DNA of 64,000 nt from Emiliania huxleyi CCMP1516. Its lineage: Eukaryota; Haptophyta; Isochrysidales; Noelaerhabdaceae. The translations under genes were made by a program, and so were the position numbers. The stretch spans positions 178,963-242,962 of the forward strand of contig NW_005200774.1 in the NCBI RefSeq assembly GCF_000372725.1, in the 5' to 3' direction. The notes under the pieces are model-generated. The model was not told the origin of the DNA, ran no database searches, and worked only from the letters and a program-made list of their open reading frames with translations. Each line of letters begins with the position of its first letter. The first letter of the stretch is position 1. Shown one piece after another: positions 32,820 to 44,422 of the stretch.

Positions 32820-32832
32820 GAAGTCTTACGGA

Positions 32833-33320
32833 GAGAGAGTTGAGAGAGAGATTTTTAGGAGGCCAATGGTCCACAATTCACAACGCTTCCAATATTGTGT
32901 ACCAGAGAGATAGGTGTGAGAGCTGTGGGAGCGGCCTCTTCAACTGAGCCAGTTGGTTAGATAGAGGCGTGTGTGAGTGGTTGCTACTTTCAACGATCGG
33001 CGTCGTCCCAACACTCCCCGTCGCAAAACACTTGCCGTTTGCGTCGCTGGCACTAGACGTGCCACGCCCTGGAGGGCGGGCCCGGCGCCACAGGGCGCCG
33101 GCCACTCTTTCGGGTTTTGTAAAATTCTCAATACCGGGTATGGCGCAAGAGGAGCCCCTCTACGCGTACACACTCGGGCTGGCCGCTTCATTCGGCATCT
33201 CGCATATCGCACCGGTGCACGCCTTTTTTACACGTAATTCGCCACGAGTCTACCCGCTCGTCAACGTCTGCCTCCCCTTCGGACGCTGCCTCTTTCTCCT
33301 CGCAATCATCGAGCGGATAG
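32833..33320. other. Intergenic, upstream of methyltransferase gene
   Basis: No conserved frame. An open frame at 32969-33349 is probably a chance reading of the leader. This stretch should hold the promoter of the gene starting at 33321. Confidence 0.4.
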
Positions 33321-34745
33321 ATGACCGGCACTTTCGACGCGCTCGCTGAACTTGGACTGACCGCCGGTCGGATGTCAGAGGCGCACTATGACCATCTCAC
33401 AGATAGCATTGCCAGCGGAGCACTAACGGAGGAGGACGCTGTGGCTACCGTGAGCGAGTTGCTGCGGCGGACGCCGGCGGCCGAGGACGCGCACGGAGCT
33501 TCGCCGGGCGCTGATGCGCTGTACGAGGGGCCCTCTGCACAGCGGAGAGAAGTACAAACCACCTTCGACGCGCGCTTCCGCGCCTCGGTGGAATTGCACG
33601 GGCTGCTCATCCACCAGGAGCCCGGCACCTTCGACGACGGCACGGCTTGTGCCCTCTTTTTCGCGGTGTGGGGCATGCCAGGGAGATGTCGTGGACATTT
33701 CTAGGCTTTGGCGGCCTCGACACGGGCTGCACGGTTTGGGACGCCGCTCGCGCAGCAGCAGAGCAGCTCCTCGCGGGTCGCCGCCCGCTGGCGCGTCTCG
33801 TCGCGGGTCGTCCCTATCGAGGACCGGGCAGAGGGAGTGGTACACGCCATCAATGCCAGTCCTATCCCCGCCATAGGAAAGCGTGTCGTCGAGCTTGGCA
33901 GCGGGACCGGGCTTGCGGGCCTGGCGTGCGCGGCGGCGGGCGCGTCTCACGTGCGCGGACAGTCTTTCCAACCCCCGTCCCTATCTCGGCTGGGTACGGT
34001 ACTCTCGGGGGAGCCTCTCCACCCCCCGTGCAGGTGACGCTCACAGACCTGCCCTGCCGGCTGCCGCTACTTCGGAGGAATGTGCGCGCGAACGGGTGGC
34101 TTGGGCAGACGGGGGTGCGGGCTGCATCGCGCGCCGCCCTGCACGCAGCGCCGCCCGCCGCAGGTGGCTGGCCACGCTCGGCGGGTGTGGCTTGGCCTGC
34201 TCGGCTCTTGATTGGGGGTCGGACGACTTGCCGGCGCGTCTCTCGGCGCTCGGCGACTTCGACGTGCTCGTCGGCACAGACTTGGTGTACGAGGCGCGCG
34301 ACGCCGCTCGGCCGTACTTCGCTAGCACCTCGGCCGCACCTCACCTCGGCCGCACCTCGACCGCACCTCGGCACCTCGGCCGCACCTCGGCCGCACCTCG
34401 GCCGCACCTCGGCCGCACCGCAGGAGGAGCACTCGGCTGCGGTGGCGAGGCTTCTTGCCCACGCGCTGCGGCAGAGGCCAGCGGCGCAGCTGCTGTGGGC
34501 GCAGGAGCCCGGCCGAGCCCGGCGGCCAAGCGCCGCATACGACACGAGAGGATGACGTGAGCATGGCACGATTGCTTTAGGAGGAGCACAACCCGATCGC
34601 CGTCGCCGCGCTGCGCCATTCGCTGACACGCGAGCTACAGCTCCAGCTGGTGACAGCCGCTCGGTTTGGCTACCACGGCGCCATTGTCATTGCCAGCGTG
34701 GCTTCGGTGGCGGATGCTCCCACCAAAACCCTCCCCACCTTGTGA
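33321..34745 (+). CDS. METTL21-type protein lysine methyltransferase (about 7 exons)
   Basis: ATG 33321. Exons 33321-33639, 33705-33776, 33877-33950, 34034-34095, 34164-34320 and 34424 onward join in frame; introns 1 and 5 start with GC, introns 2-4 with GT. Motifs: GCTVWDAARAAAEQLLAG, KRVVELGSGTGLAGLACAAA (SAM-binding motif I), VTLTDLPCRLPLLRRNV (motif II), SALDWGSDDLPARL, then DFDVLVGTDLVYEARDA, the D-x-x-Y motif typical of METTL21/MTF16 enzymes. A last exon, 34581-34745 (EEHNPIAVAALRHSLTRELQ), ends TGA; the exon 6/7 junction is not certain. It transfers methyl from S-adenosylmethionine to a protein lysine; the substrate cannot be told from sequence. Intron 5 is an 11-bp CTCGGCCGCAC array. 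Confidence 0.82.
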
Positions 34746-36364
34746 GAGGGTGGCAGTTTACCTTACAGTACCTTACCTCACCTTACCTTACCCTGTGGGA
34801 CCTACGGGAGGCCGCTCTGACGTAGAGCACCCACTTTTAAGCGTTCCGTGCGCACACACAAGGTCCGCCTGCGTGCGCCGCCAGAGCTTCCCACAGGCCA
34901 CAGGGGGCCGCGGATACGGGATAAGCGCAAAAAACGAAGTGGAGGAGATGCATCCTAGCACGATGACACAACCCACAGGAATAAATACTTGTGTCGCTAA
35001 TGTTCGAACAAGCGGTCGTGTCGTGCACCTCGGGTGTTGGGGAGGTCGTTGGAGCCGCTCAGGACCATTTTGGGGGCGCAATTCGCCTGGTTTCCCTTGA
35101 ACACGCGGTTTCGCCCCCTCGGGAGCGCCCACATAATCGCGCGCCCCCCCCTGTGGCGACGGTCTCGCGCACCTGCGCCAGACCCCACCGCACTAGCTAC
35201 ATAGATCGTCAGCAGTAGGCGTGCTCAGAGCCCGGATTTGGGCCCATTCGCCAGAGGGCTCGAGAATGGCGCCCGGCAACGTGCAGCTGCAGGCCAGAGG
35301 GCGTGAGGTGAGGCCGAATCCGCAGTCGCACGAGCACCGCTGCCCCCAGCGATGATCATGCATGGAGTGGCACGGCGGATAGGCCCGCCTGCGAGCGTGG
35401 AAGACAGTCGCGGGGCGTGAGGTCTCAATGTATCGCAGGCTAGGACCGGAGACGGCGGCGCGGGAGAGGGAGGGAAGCGTGAGCGGCGGGCGATGAGAGT
35501 GATTTCCCCGATCTCGCTAAAAATGGCCTAGTCCCCTCACGGGGGGCCGGGCGAGCACGCACCTCGCGTCTGGGCGCGAGTCGACGAGTGGTCGCCGAGA
35601 GATCGCCGAACCACGTTTCGAGTGCGCGCGCACACAGCACAGCTGCGGGTTGTAACTCGACTGCCGATCGCGCGTGCGGGATCTGAATGGAGCTCGCTGG
35701 CGCCAGTGCACGGTGGCAGGGACTGGAGGCTCGGCCGAAGGGGAAGAGCAGTCCTCAATCGTCACGTAGAGGTCGCTGGGCTGGATCCATCGAACTGCCA
35801 CACACCTGGAGCGGAGGCACATCAGGTCTTGCGGCACGCTCTCCGACAGATGCATGCCTTTTGAGCAATTCCACGCGCCTCCACCGTCGCGTAGTACGCC
35901 AGCGGCACGCCGGTACGCCTACGAGTCGTGCGCGCTCGGCAGTAATCGGCGTTGAGACTGCCTAGCGCGCACATCTAGAGCGCCGAGTTGCCTTGCCGCG
36001 GGGTAACCGGCTCAAAGAGGTGGGGTTCGAGCGGCGCCTGAGCGCGTGGGAATGCGTAGTGGGCTTGGAATGAGACGCCTGGCGTACATCGGGCTCGGAC
36101 GGTGTCTGTTGTGAGCTCACCGCTCGACGCACAAACCAGGCTCTTTAGGCGCCCGCCAACTGGCCTCACGGTCGAGAGAGCGGAACGCGGCTCGCCGAAC
36201 AGCAATACACGTGGCCGCACTACTGTAGAGGTACGAACAGGTATGCAGATCGCGGCGCGCCGACTACTGGCACGGCGTCAGAGCCAAATTGACCAAGGGC
36301 TCTGCTGGCCTGTGCCGACTCGCCGACCCTTCGGGCTCACACCACGGCTGGCCATCGCGTGAAC
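34746..36364. other. Gene-free stretch
   Basis: No conserved frame on either strand. A CCTTACCTTACC-type pentanucleotide repeat lies at 34757-34797, probably in the 3' UTR of the methyltransferase gene. Confidence 0.45.
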
Positions 36365-36612
36365 AGGACGTGCCCTTCCGTTTTAAGGCAGTTCAATACC
36401 TTCCCCACGGGACACCAGGTCGATATCCGGCTAAACCACACGACCCCGAGAAACGCATAAGCCGCCCCGGCGCCGCCTCCGATTCCGGCCGTATCGGCCA
36501 TTTCGCTGGGGCGGCTTATGCGTTTCTCGCCAAAATGGTAAAGATGTCGAGCCAAAGCTGTCGACGCCGAGTTCGGCACCCGATTCGCCTTAAAACTGAA
36601 GGAGGGGGCGCG
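36365..36612. mobile_element. Fold-back element with a 22-bp perfect central stem
   Basis: Positions 36447-36468 (ending AAACGCATAAGCCGCCCC) pair perfectly with 36508-36529 (GGGGCGGCTTATGCGTTT...), leaving a 39-nt loop. Outer arms (CCTTCCGTTTTAAGGC on the left, GCCTTAAAACTGAAGG on the right) also pair with one interruption. The symmetric nested inverted repeats fit a MITE or hairpin element. It lies upstream of the sulfotransferase fragment. Confidence 0.7.
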
Positions 36613-36879
36613 GCTCGGAGATGGCAAGGCACGGCGAGTGCAAACGTGCGGCTATTATGACGCTTTTAGGGGCTCCAAAACCTCCTTTTCAGTGGTAAGC
36701 GCCACCTGGCACCTCGCGCCGTGCCCCCCAGCCGCGTGTGCGATCGCCCACGGATCCGGGGCGGGGGATGGGAGCCCGAAACGTCCACACAAGTATGCTC
36801 GGAGGCTCGTCAGAATGGTTTTTCAAGCGTTGTGTCATCGTGTCCTAGCTGTCGCCACCGAAGGCGACTGGGACGTGGA

Positions 36880-37484
36880 CACTAGCCGACTTTGATGAGC
36901 AGGGCTGGAGTGAACGGGCCGACTCGGACAGACTGACTCCGATGCAGCGCCGGTTCCGCCGGCTCGGCGCACTGGGCGCCGCCGACGTTGGGGTTGGCGA
37001 GCCGAGAAGCGGGCTGAGTAGCCCGCCATCTCCACTGTCACGCTTCGCGGAGGCTGCAGCCGGCTTCAGTGTGTCATCGCCGCCCTTTCCGTCTAACCCT
37101 GCAGGTTGCCGAGCGGCTGATGCGCACGCAGTACGCGGCGGTGGGCGTGACGGAGCGCTACAATGAGAGCCTCGAGCTCTTCGCGAGGGTACTGGCGCCC
37201 GGCCTGCGATTCTCAGCGGAGTGGTTTGCTGCACAGCCACAGAGCGATCGGCACCGCCAGGATGGCGGCGGCGTCACGGGGAGATTGCTGCAGGAGACGA
37301 CGCACCCCGTCAGCTGGCAGGGGACTCGATGCCATTCACGCTCACGTTCTCATAACAGGAGAGGACGCGCACCCAACTGCGCGAGCTTCTCAAGCACGAC
37401 TACCGCATCTACCGCGCCGCGCTGCAGCTGCTCGACGCACGAGCCACGACACGCGCGCAGGTGCAGCTGACTAGTGACTTGTGA
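36880..37484 (+). pseudogene. C-terminal fragment of a sulfotransferase-family gene
   Basis: Exon-like readings: FDEQGWSERADSDRLTPMQR (from about 36889), then after an AG at 37104 VAERLMRTQYAAVGVTERYN and ESLELFARVLAP, then LRELLKHDYRIYRAALQLLD ending TGA at 37482-37484. The GVTERYNESLELF block followed by a DYRIY helix is the characteristic C-terminus of Sulfotransfer_2-type carbohydrate sulfotransferases (VGLTExFExSL...). No PAPS-binding 5' loop is found upstream, where a fold-back element and unrelated sequence lie, so the gene seems 5'-truncated. It could also have more distant upstream exons that I cannot recognise. Confidence 0.6.
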
Positions 37485-38035
37485 CCAGAGAGATGGAGTC
37501 CATCTCTTGAGTTCGAGACGAGAGGAACACGGCATCGGCCATCTCAAGAACTCTCTCAGCGGGGCAAAGCGCGAGGGGTGTAACGCGGCAAGCCAACCCC
37601 GGTGCTGGGGTGCGGTGTACTCTATAAAAGCATGTGCGGAATCATTCGCGGACACTTTTCTTTTGTGTGTGTATCGTGCACATAGCATGCCGTGCGCTAG
37701 CGCTCCCTTTTTGAGTTTGTGTGTGCAAGCGCAATGAAAGAGGGGGTTGCGCGGAGATCGAGGGGGAAGCACGGAAGCTAGGGAGCAGAGAGAAGAGATG
37801 AAGAGCACACAGACTGTGGGAGTGCCCCCAGCGTGCTGGAGGCACAAACAAGAGAGTGCCCTAGACCCCATGCCATCGAGTGCCCCACACGCCAACAAGT
37901 GGAAGAATGAAGAGAGAGTGCTGCGCGGAGGGCAGGTGCACAACTCTCAGCGTCAGTCCTACACGCGGTGTCCGTGAGTAGTATCACTTCCCCCGTCCTC
38001 ATGCTCGCAGTCCGGATTTGCGTGGCATCGAAGCG

Positions 38036-40849
38036 TCAATCCAAGGATGCCGCCTCCGCCCCGCCCGCGCCAGGCGGCGCCTCGGGCGGGGAGGGCGCGG
38101 TGGGGGTGTCGAAGCGAGAGAAGGCAAAGCTGGTGTCGTGCGGGGAGAGCAGCTCGTACATACTCGCCTCGCCCTCGATGGCGCCCTCGGCCATTGCACT
38201 CGTGCGGAAGTGGCCCTGCTCGGTGTAGTCGTCGACTTTGCCTGAGAGGCACGGGATGGAGGGTGCGTTGGGCCCCCCCTCCGGCCAGTGGGCGCTCGTC
38301 TCGGCCGCATCACCGTAGCGCGGCGCTGGCGAAGCAAACGACTGGCCTGCGGGGAGTCGACAGGTGGGCAATGCTGAGTGGAGCGTCTGAATGTGTCGGG
38401 GGGAGAGCGTCCTTGGACGTGTGTGCGTGTCTCACCGATGACGCCGTGCGGCAAGTCTCGCCGCGCGGCGCCGCCCTACGAGTCGGGCGGGTGGCGCGGC
38501 AGGTCAGGAGCGGAGGGGGAGAGACGAGGTGGAGGGACCAGTCGAGGCGCATTGCAGTGCCTCGCGGGGTCCACGTGTCTCGGAAGTGCTCAGGAGGGGT
38601 TCGATGCGTCCGGACCTCTGACGCGAAGGACAGGTCGAGGCGGTGATGCGGGCCGCTGGTGCTGGTGCGGTCGTAGATGTGATTGCCTACAGGTACGGCT
38701 CGCGAGTGGCAGTGCATGCATGCGATCCAAGAGCGTAGTCCGGTCGTTGACTGCGGCTGCCCTTGACTGTCAGGCGCCACCCGCGGAGCGAAACGACCGC
38801 GGTGGACATGTCCACTGCCACCGACAGCTCCTCGCACTGCCGCTTGCTGCCGACGCCGAGGTGGAAGGGTGCGCCGCCTTATGGGTGCGCGACGGACGTC
38901 TCGCGGGCCGTGGCAGGGAGGGCGGCGCGTGCTGCGGTGCGTGAAGCGTGGGCTCGGAGGCGGCGACAGGGGGCCAAGGCGACACGGCATCTCCCGGAAA
39001 AAGTGTCGCGCACCACCACAGGTGCCGTTGATCACGCGCCAGCCCCAGTTGTCCCTGTTGAGCTCAGACGCCCAGTAGGAGAGGCGAGCCAGCTTGGCCT
39101 TTGCCCCTCCCACCTACAGCGAGGACAGAAGCACCCGCCCGGTGGAGAGGCGGAAGCAGGCCGCTGCAACCGTGAAAGAGCGGCTCCCAGCGTGAGATCG
39201 GCAAGTGAACACGGCACGAGCCGTGGGCGCATGCTCTGCCATCTAGGACCTTTCGCCCGCGCCACCACGTGCGCCTCGGTGATGAAGGAGCCGTCGACCT
39301 GCGCAAGGAGCGGTCAACTCGTTGGGGGCGGTCGGGGCGGTCGGGTTGGGGAAGGACGGCTCGGGGGGGGGTGGGTTCCGGGGTCGCTCCGCCTCCAGTT
39401 TGCCGTTGTGCAGGAGGAAGGAAGCCTCCTCGGTCCGAACGTTGACCGACAGTCCGGGCGCCGAGAAGAAGGCGTAGAGCTGGCCGTGCTTGCCTCGAAA
39501 GTCGGCGCGGCCGCCGTGAGCAAAGTGGAGATGCGGGTCCTTGTCCACGCTGGCGGGTGGAGAGGAGGGAGGGCTCGGCTCCACCCAGAGTTGAACGTCG
39601 CCCTGGGCGTCTGTATTGCCATCCTGATAATAAGATTCAAAGGAACGCGAAAGCACTCCGCACATTGTCGTACAGCTACCCCCTTCGATCGATGGGGTTG
39701 AACAATTGTTCCAACTATTGCAGAGATCCGATGCTTCATCGAAGTACGTAGAAGTGCCCTGAATTCCGGCCTTGCAGCAATGGTTGACATACGCCGCGGG
39801 CTCGTTGGCCAGTGTTTTTTGATATTTATCGACGGCGTCGAAAGTGGTTGTCGTGACGTACTTCATCATCAGTTTCTGGACTTTGAATTCCTCCTCGGAG
39901 CTGGGCGCCTTCTCGCCATACTGTTGGAAGCGCTCCACGCCCTCAGAGCATATGGCCGCATCGTTGCCTTCCGTTCCCACGTTTTGTTTGAGCTTGCTCT
40001 CAAACGTCAGGTACAGCGTCAACGGCGACTGCAGCTGCTCGTACACCACATCCGTGATAGGGCGCCTGAGGGTCGGGCACACGAGTCTCGACGCTCTGAG
40101 GTGGGGCACGGGGCTGAGCTATGCTCCCCGATCCCCCACGTCTGAGCCAGACGCTGGCCGCGCTGGCCGCGCGGGAGCGGGGCGAGGGCGGGGCGGGGAG
40201 CGTGTCGTGACAAGAGTCGGGCAGGAGCCACCACAGAGTGCAAACGCCCCTGAGTGCCGGTGCGGGCCGCCGAGTGACGAAGTGTGCGGCACGCTCACGT
40301 GGGCTCTGGCTACCCAACGGGGCGCCTGCCATCCTTGCCGTCGAGATTGCCGAATTGCCTTTGGGGTTTCGTCTTGGTACTCAACGGCGCTCCATTTGAC
40401 CCGAAGCCGTCGACGGATGAGCCCATGGCGGCGTAATTGCGCCCACCGGGCGGCATCGCGCCCCAGCAGCCCTGAGGGCCAAAGAGGAGGGGGTGGCGGA
40501 GGGATGGCCTCGAGGCCGACACGAAGGTGGTGGTGGTGGTGTGTGGTGGTGGTGTGGTGGTGGTGTGTGGTGGTGGCATCGGCCGGAAGTGCTGGCTCGC
40601 GCAAATGAGCTAGTATTGTGGCGCCGCGAGGGCGCGAGAGCGGGTGGGATGGAGTTGTGATGTGCTAAGCCCTCGGAGCTGTGCCCTCGGAGCTGTGCCC
40701 TCGGAGCAGGGAACTGACAGCTCGTGATCTTGCTCGTCTCGCACCATTCCCACGTTTTCTGCGTTCGCTTTCTTAAGCTTTTCGCCGTATTGGGCCTGGT
40801 AGGCTGTCTGGGTCTGCCCCAAGCCGAGGAGCAGGCTGAACGCGAGCAT
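38036..40849 (-). CDS. Secreted protein of an uncharacterised conserved family (7 or more exons)
   Basis: ATG 40849 starts MLAFSLLLGLGQTQTAYQAQ, a signal peptide. Resolved exons: 40849-40719, 40065-39393, 39298-39257 (exactly 14 codons, VDGSFITEAHVVAR) and 39113 downward (VGGAKAKLARLSYWASELNR). Intron 1 is GT-AG, introns 2 and 3 GC-AG. Later exons: GVGSKRQCEELSVAVDMSTA (about 38860-38690), YDRTSTSGPHHRLDLSFASE, MPHGVIGETR, and YTEQGHFRTSAMAEGAIEGE then LLSPHDTSFAFSRFD before TGA at 38036-38038. Exon 2 has an alpha-helical, Cys-containing half, then DPHLHFAHGGRADFRGKHGQ and YAFFSAPGLSVNVRTEEASF. DPHLxFAHGG...FRG...FSAPGL with a distal PHGxIG and SAMAEGAIEG recurs, to my recollection, in many algal and protist secreted proteins of unknown function. 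Confidence 0.72.
40517..40576. repeat. (GGT/GTGGT)n low-complexity tract
   Basis: GGTGGTGGTGTGTGGTGGTG-type repeats within intron 1 of the secreted-family gene; the same intron also has a triplicated 15-mer GCCCTCGGAGCTGT(G) at about 40669-40710. Confidence 0.9.
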
Positions 40850-41044
40850 GCTCTTACTCGAGTAGAGTGGCAACTGCCGGCGATGGGGAGGCGGCCCCCG
40901 ATGGATTGGGCGCCAAAACGCCCTGCGCCGACGGTGCGTCCAGTTGCGTATACAGTTTGGGCTCGAGTGTTTTGGGAAACGCGTTTACGTGTACTTTTAG
41001 CTTACTGTGGAGAGAGAACTGTGGGAGAAAAGGCACAGGTGCTC

Positions 41045-41173
41045 TCTTGAGCACTTGAGCACTGGATAGGGTCGATTCCGCATGGTACGGGACCCACCCC
41101 TCGATCGTCTCGCCCTCCCTCACTGGTGTGTTCATTGGGTGGGTGGGGGGGGTCATAACAAACACGGTACATA
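41045..41173 (-). repeat. Dispersed repeat, copy A (inverted)
   Basis: Reverse complement of the sequence at 44818-44945 and 57624-57740. Shared landmarks are GTTTGTTATGACCCCCCC, CCAGTGAGGGAGGGCGAGAC and GCGGAATCGACCCTATC followed by an AGTGCTCA run. Copy A has extra bases in the G run and a TGTATGTA insertion. Confidence 0.9.
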
Positions 41174-42383
41174 CATACAGGATCGAGGTGCTCTCTCTCT
41201 CTCTACCTGTACACTGCGCGAGCGCGGGTGGCCCCCTCCCCGCCCTTGGCCGCCGGGCGGACGACCGGACCGCGGCTGGGCGCGGCGAGCGAGGCCGACC
41301 ACGGGGATGGGGGCCGGTGAGGATGGATAGCGTTCGTGTTGTTGGGCTCATGAACGGGAGGGCGGCACCCCCCGGTGGCGCTCCGGCCGGTGTGCGCTTG
41401 GGCACGTGGAGTTGGATTCGGGTACTTTGCTGGTATGGTATCTGTGAATAAGTGGAGTATTTACTTTCACACCCCTTGGGGTGTTCACGACCACTTGCGG
41501 TCATTACGCACTTGTGCGTTCACGCCCCTTGCGGCGATCGTTTCACAGTCTCATCAACCGTTCAAGGAAGAACTAAGAGGCACCTGCCACCCATTGGGCG
41601 GGCAGACAGAAGGCCAGGGCCACACCCCCTTCGGCCTATTCGCGGACGGAGCCAGCCCTCTTGTGGCTTCGACTCTACACGCTATTTCGACAAGAGTCCT
41701 GGACATGTCTATCAGAACTTCCCTGGGGTTGGGAGCCGCTAAACATAATTCCCCGGGGCGGTCGCCTGCCCTGCCCCCGCCCCCCCCCCCTCGGGTTCGT
41801 CAAGCGCCCGCCGTTCAAGTTTCGGGCGCTCATACCTAAGTGAGGGTGTGAACGGGACTACGCCCCTCCCTGAGAACAAGAGGTACAGAGAGACGTTCGT
41901 ACCTATAACTTCGGTGCGAGTCCATCTGTGTCTCACTCACACTCACACTGTGTTGAGAGAAAAGGGAGAGGGGGTGCTGCGCGGTGGAGGCAGCCGCGGC
42001 GCGCGGGCACGCTGTGGAGGCTTTAGTCAATCAGCGGCTTCCCCCTCAAGCTGCGCCGAAAGCGAGCACGGATTTGGCGGACGTTCTGGCTGGTTCCAAC
42101 TTTATACGGAAAAGTCTTGGCACCAGCTGAAGGCTTGCCGGTCGAGATCACACGGTTTCGCCACACGGTATTCGGACTTTGGTTTATTTGCTATTTTATG
42201 TTCGCGTGGGCGGGCGGCGGGGCGGGGGCCGGGGGCGGGGGGCGCCGGGGGGGGGCGGGGCGGGGGCCGGGGGGGGGGGGGTCGAATTGCAGAGTTCATT
42301 GTCACAAAATGGTACCGCGTCTGCGACGCGGGCGCCTTGCGGACAGAGCCTTAAGCCACCCTTTATCTTACGCGGTCAAAAAC

Positions 42384-42388
<5 letters not shown>

Positions 42389-42434
<46 letters not shown>
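42389..42434. repeat. (CA)n microsatellite
   Basis: Uninterrupted CA run ending four bases before the PRA1 stop codon (tca at 42438 on the plus strand), hence in the PRA1 3' UTR as (TG)n. Confidence 0.98.
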
Positions 42435-42436
<2 letters not shown>

Positions 42437-42437
42437 C

Positions 42438-43932
42438 TCACGCAACGATCGACGCGGCTGGGATGGCTGCGTTGAGCGCAGCAGACTCCTCGTCGAAGCC
42501 GCCCGCCTCGGGCACCTGGCGTCAACAAGCCCTGCTTAATCTCGGCGAATCTCGGCGATCCTCGGCGGATCTCGGCGGATCTTTGGGGAGGAGGAGGGTA
42601 GCCTTGTGAAGCGCCGCGTGTGGCAGCGCGACGACTGCGCCAAGCACCTGCGGGGCCGAACGAGTGGTCGGGGGGCGCATCCACACACGCGATCGGCTGG
42701 CGAGCGCGCGAGCAGGGAGTGCGGCAGTGCGCCGCGGCGTAGGCGAAGGCGGAGATCATCCCGGTGAGGAGCATCAGCAGCAGCGAGGCGCCTGCAGGAC
42801 ACGTCCTGGACATGTCCCGGACGGGCCTCTGGTAGGCGTGCGCAGGTCGAGCAGCGAGGTGCCTCCGCAAGCGAGCGGCTTGGGCACCTGGGGGCGGCGG
42901 GGCGCGGGTGGCGGGCGGGCGGGTGGGTGGGTGGGTGGGTGGGTTGCGGGTTGGAGTAGGCGGCGGACGGTGGCATGAAGGCGCGGGCGATGAGGGGGCG
43001 ATGAGGGTGCGGGGAGGGGCGATGAGGGTGCGGGGAGGGGCGATGAGGGGGCAGGGTTGGTGGGGGTGGAGGGTGGGGGGCGGGGCGGCGGCACCGGCAC
43101 GCCGGCGATGTCGAGGGATGCGGCCTCGCGCCTGGAAGGGGTGCGGGAGGGGTGGGCGGGGGCCCCGAGCTGGCGTGTTGTGAGGGGCACGCCCGCATCG
43201 CGCCTCATCCCGTATGCGAACCCCCACGTGCCGCAGATGGCGAAGGCGCCGATACAGAGCCACCAGGAAGAGAGCAGCGTGTACAGCGCCTGCGGGGAGA
43301 GCGGCAGGATGGGGTGGCGGGAGAGGGTGAGAGGGCAGCAGCGAGGAGACGGGTGGCGCGAGGGTGGCGAGACGGCAATGGCCATGGCTCGCGAGCACCA
43401 GCGGAACTCCGACTGCGACCGTGTAGATGGGCAGGAACTTGAAGCCGTTGCTGATGACGCGAGGGAGCACCTGCGGCACAGCAGGAGGCGGAGGCGGAGG
43501 CGGTGGAGGCGGCGGATGATCGGCGGCGCGTGTGGGGAAGGGGGCGGTGGGGTGGTGGTGGTGGTGGTGGTGGTGGTGGTGGGAAGGGGGGGGGGGGTCA
43601 CCTCAGCCTGTGCCGGCTTGGAGAACTCGAGCGGGTTGAGCGCCGACTTTGCAAGTGTGCGATACCGCAGCGCCTTGGCAGCGGGGGGAGTGGCTCGAAC
43701 GTGTGCGGGTGAGGGCGACTGTGGGGGCGACAGTCGGGGAGTGGGTCGAGGACGGGATATGGCGCGAGGACCGAGGCAGCTGGCTGGCTGGGAGCGCCTT
43801 TTCACTGCTCAGACTCTCGGCGGCATTCCGCCAAAATTCACGCGTGAGGACAGACTTCAGCGTCTCTTTCACGGATCCGTTGTTGTCAAGTGCACCGGCA
43901 GTCCCTGGCAGCGGCTGGCTAAAGTCGGCCAT
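42438..43932 (-). CDS. PRA1 (prenylated Rab acceptor) family membrane protein (about 6 exons)
   Basis: ATG 43932 (MADFSQPLPGTAGALDNNGS), TGA at 42438-42440. Exon readings in order: LKSVLTREFWRNAAESLSSE; ALRYRTLAKSALNPLEFSKP (43675-43610); VLPRVISNGFKFLPIYTVAV (43470-43385); ALYTLLSSWWLCIGAFAICG with WGFAYGM (43290-43205); GASLLLMLLTGMISAFAYAA (about 42790-42730); and VPEAGGFDEESAALNAAIPA at the end. N-terminal PLEFSKP...RVISNGFKFLPIY matches the PRA1/Yip3 pattern (x-EF-x-x-P...R-x-x-N-x-x-x-F-x-x-x-Y), followed by two hydrophobic hairpins. PRA1 proteins sit in ER/Golgi/endosomal membranes and help recycle prenylated Rab GTPases. At least one intron (after ASHG) uses GC. Confidence 0.78.
43550..43592. 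repeat. (GGT)n tract
   Basis: GGTGGTGG run ending in a G homopolymer, in the intron between PRA1 exons 2 and 3. Confidence 0.9.
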
Positions 43933-44422
43933 ATAGATGAGCGAGGACGGCGCTGTGCGGTGTTCGCGGCGCTAACACAGACTTGGCGTGGCAAAAGAAA
44001 TCGCGCAATACAGGTGCTCCAAATCGGGCAACGGCTCAGTCGCAAAGAGCGCTGCAAACCACCGAAGGCGCTGTCGAGGTTCGCCGAGCGCGGCGCAGGC
44101 TAGGGCGCAGGTTGAGGGACGCCGACTACCGACGACGAGCGTAGAGCGCTGGTCGGATTCACTCGCCGCGGGCACACGCACGTGACCCATACCCGCGCGA
44201 GAGAGATCGTTGTCCCCGTCAGTCTCGCGCTCAACGAAAAAAAAACTTGCTGGGCGCGGCGTTGAGGCGTGAGGGCCGCGAGGCGGGCCACCAGTGTGCT
44301 CCGCCGCCGTGTGCGCGTCGCTTGCGCGGGCGATCGCAGTTTGTACCCGATTCTGTCTCGTGAGGGTAAACAGAAGAAAAACGGGCACGCAGATGAACGT
44401 TGAGTAACGGACATTTTGGCTC

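Larger units (their letters stand above)
40850..42437. other. Gene-free interval with dispersed repeat
   Basis: Holds repeat copy A (41045-41173) and GGGGGC-rich sequence (42205-42282). Readings such as 41452-41742 contain runs that look protein-like but lack any start or domain. Nothing else is supported. Confidence 0.45.
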
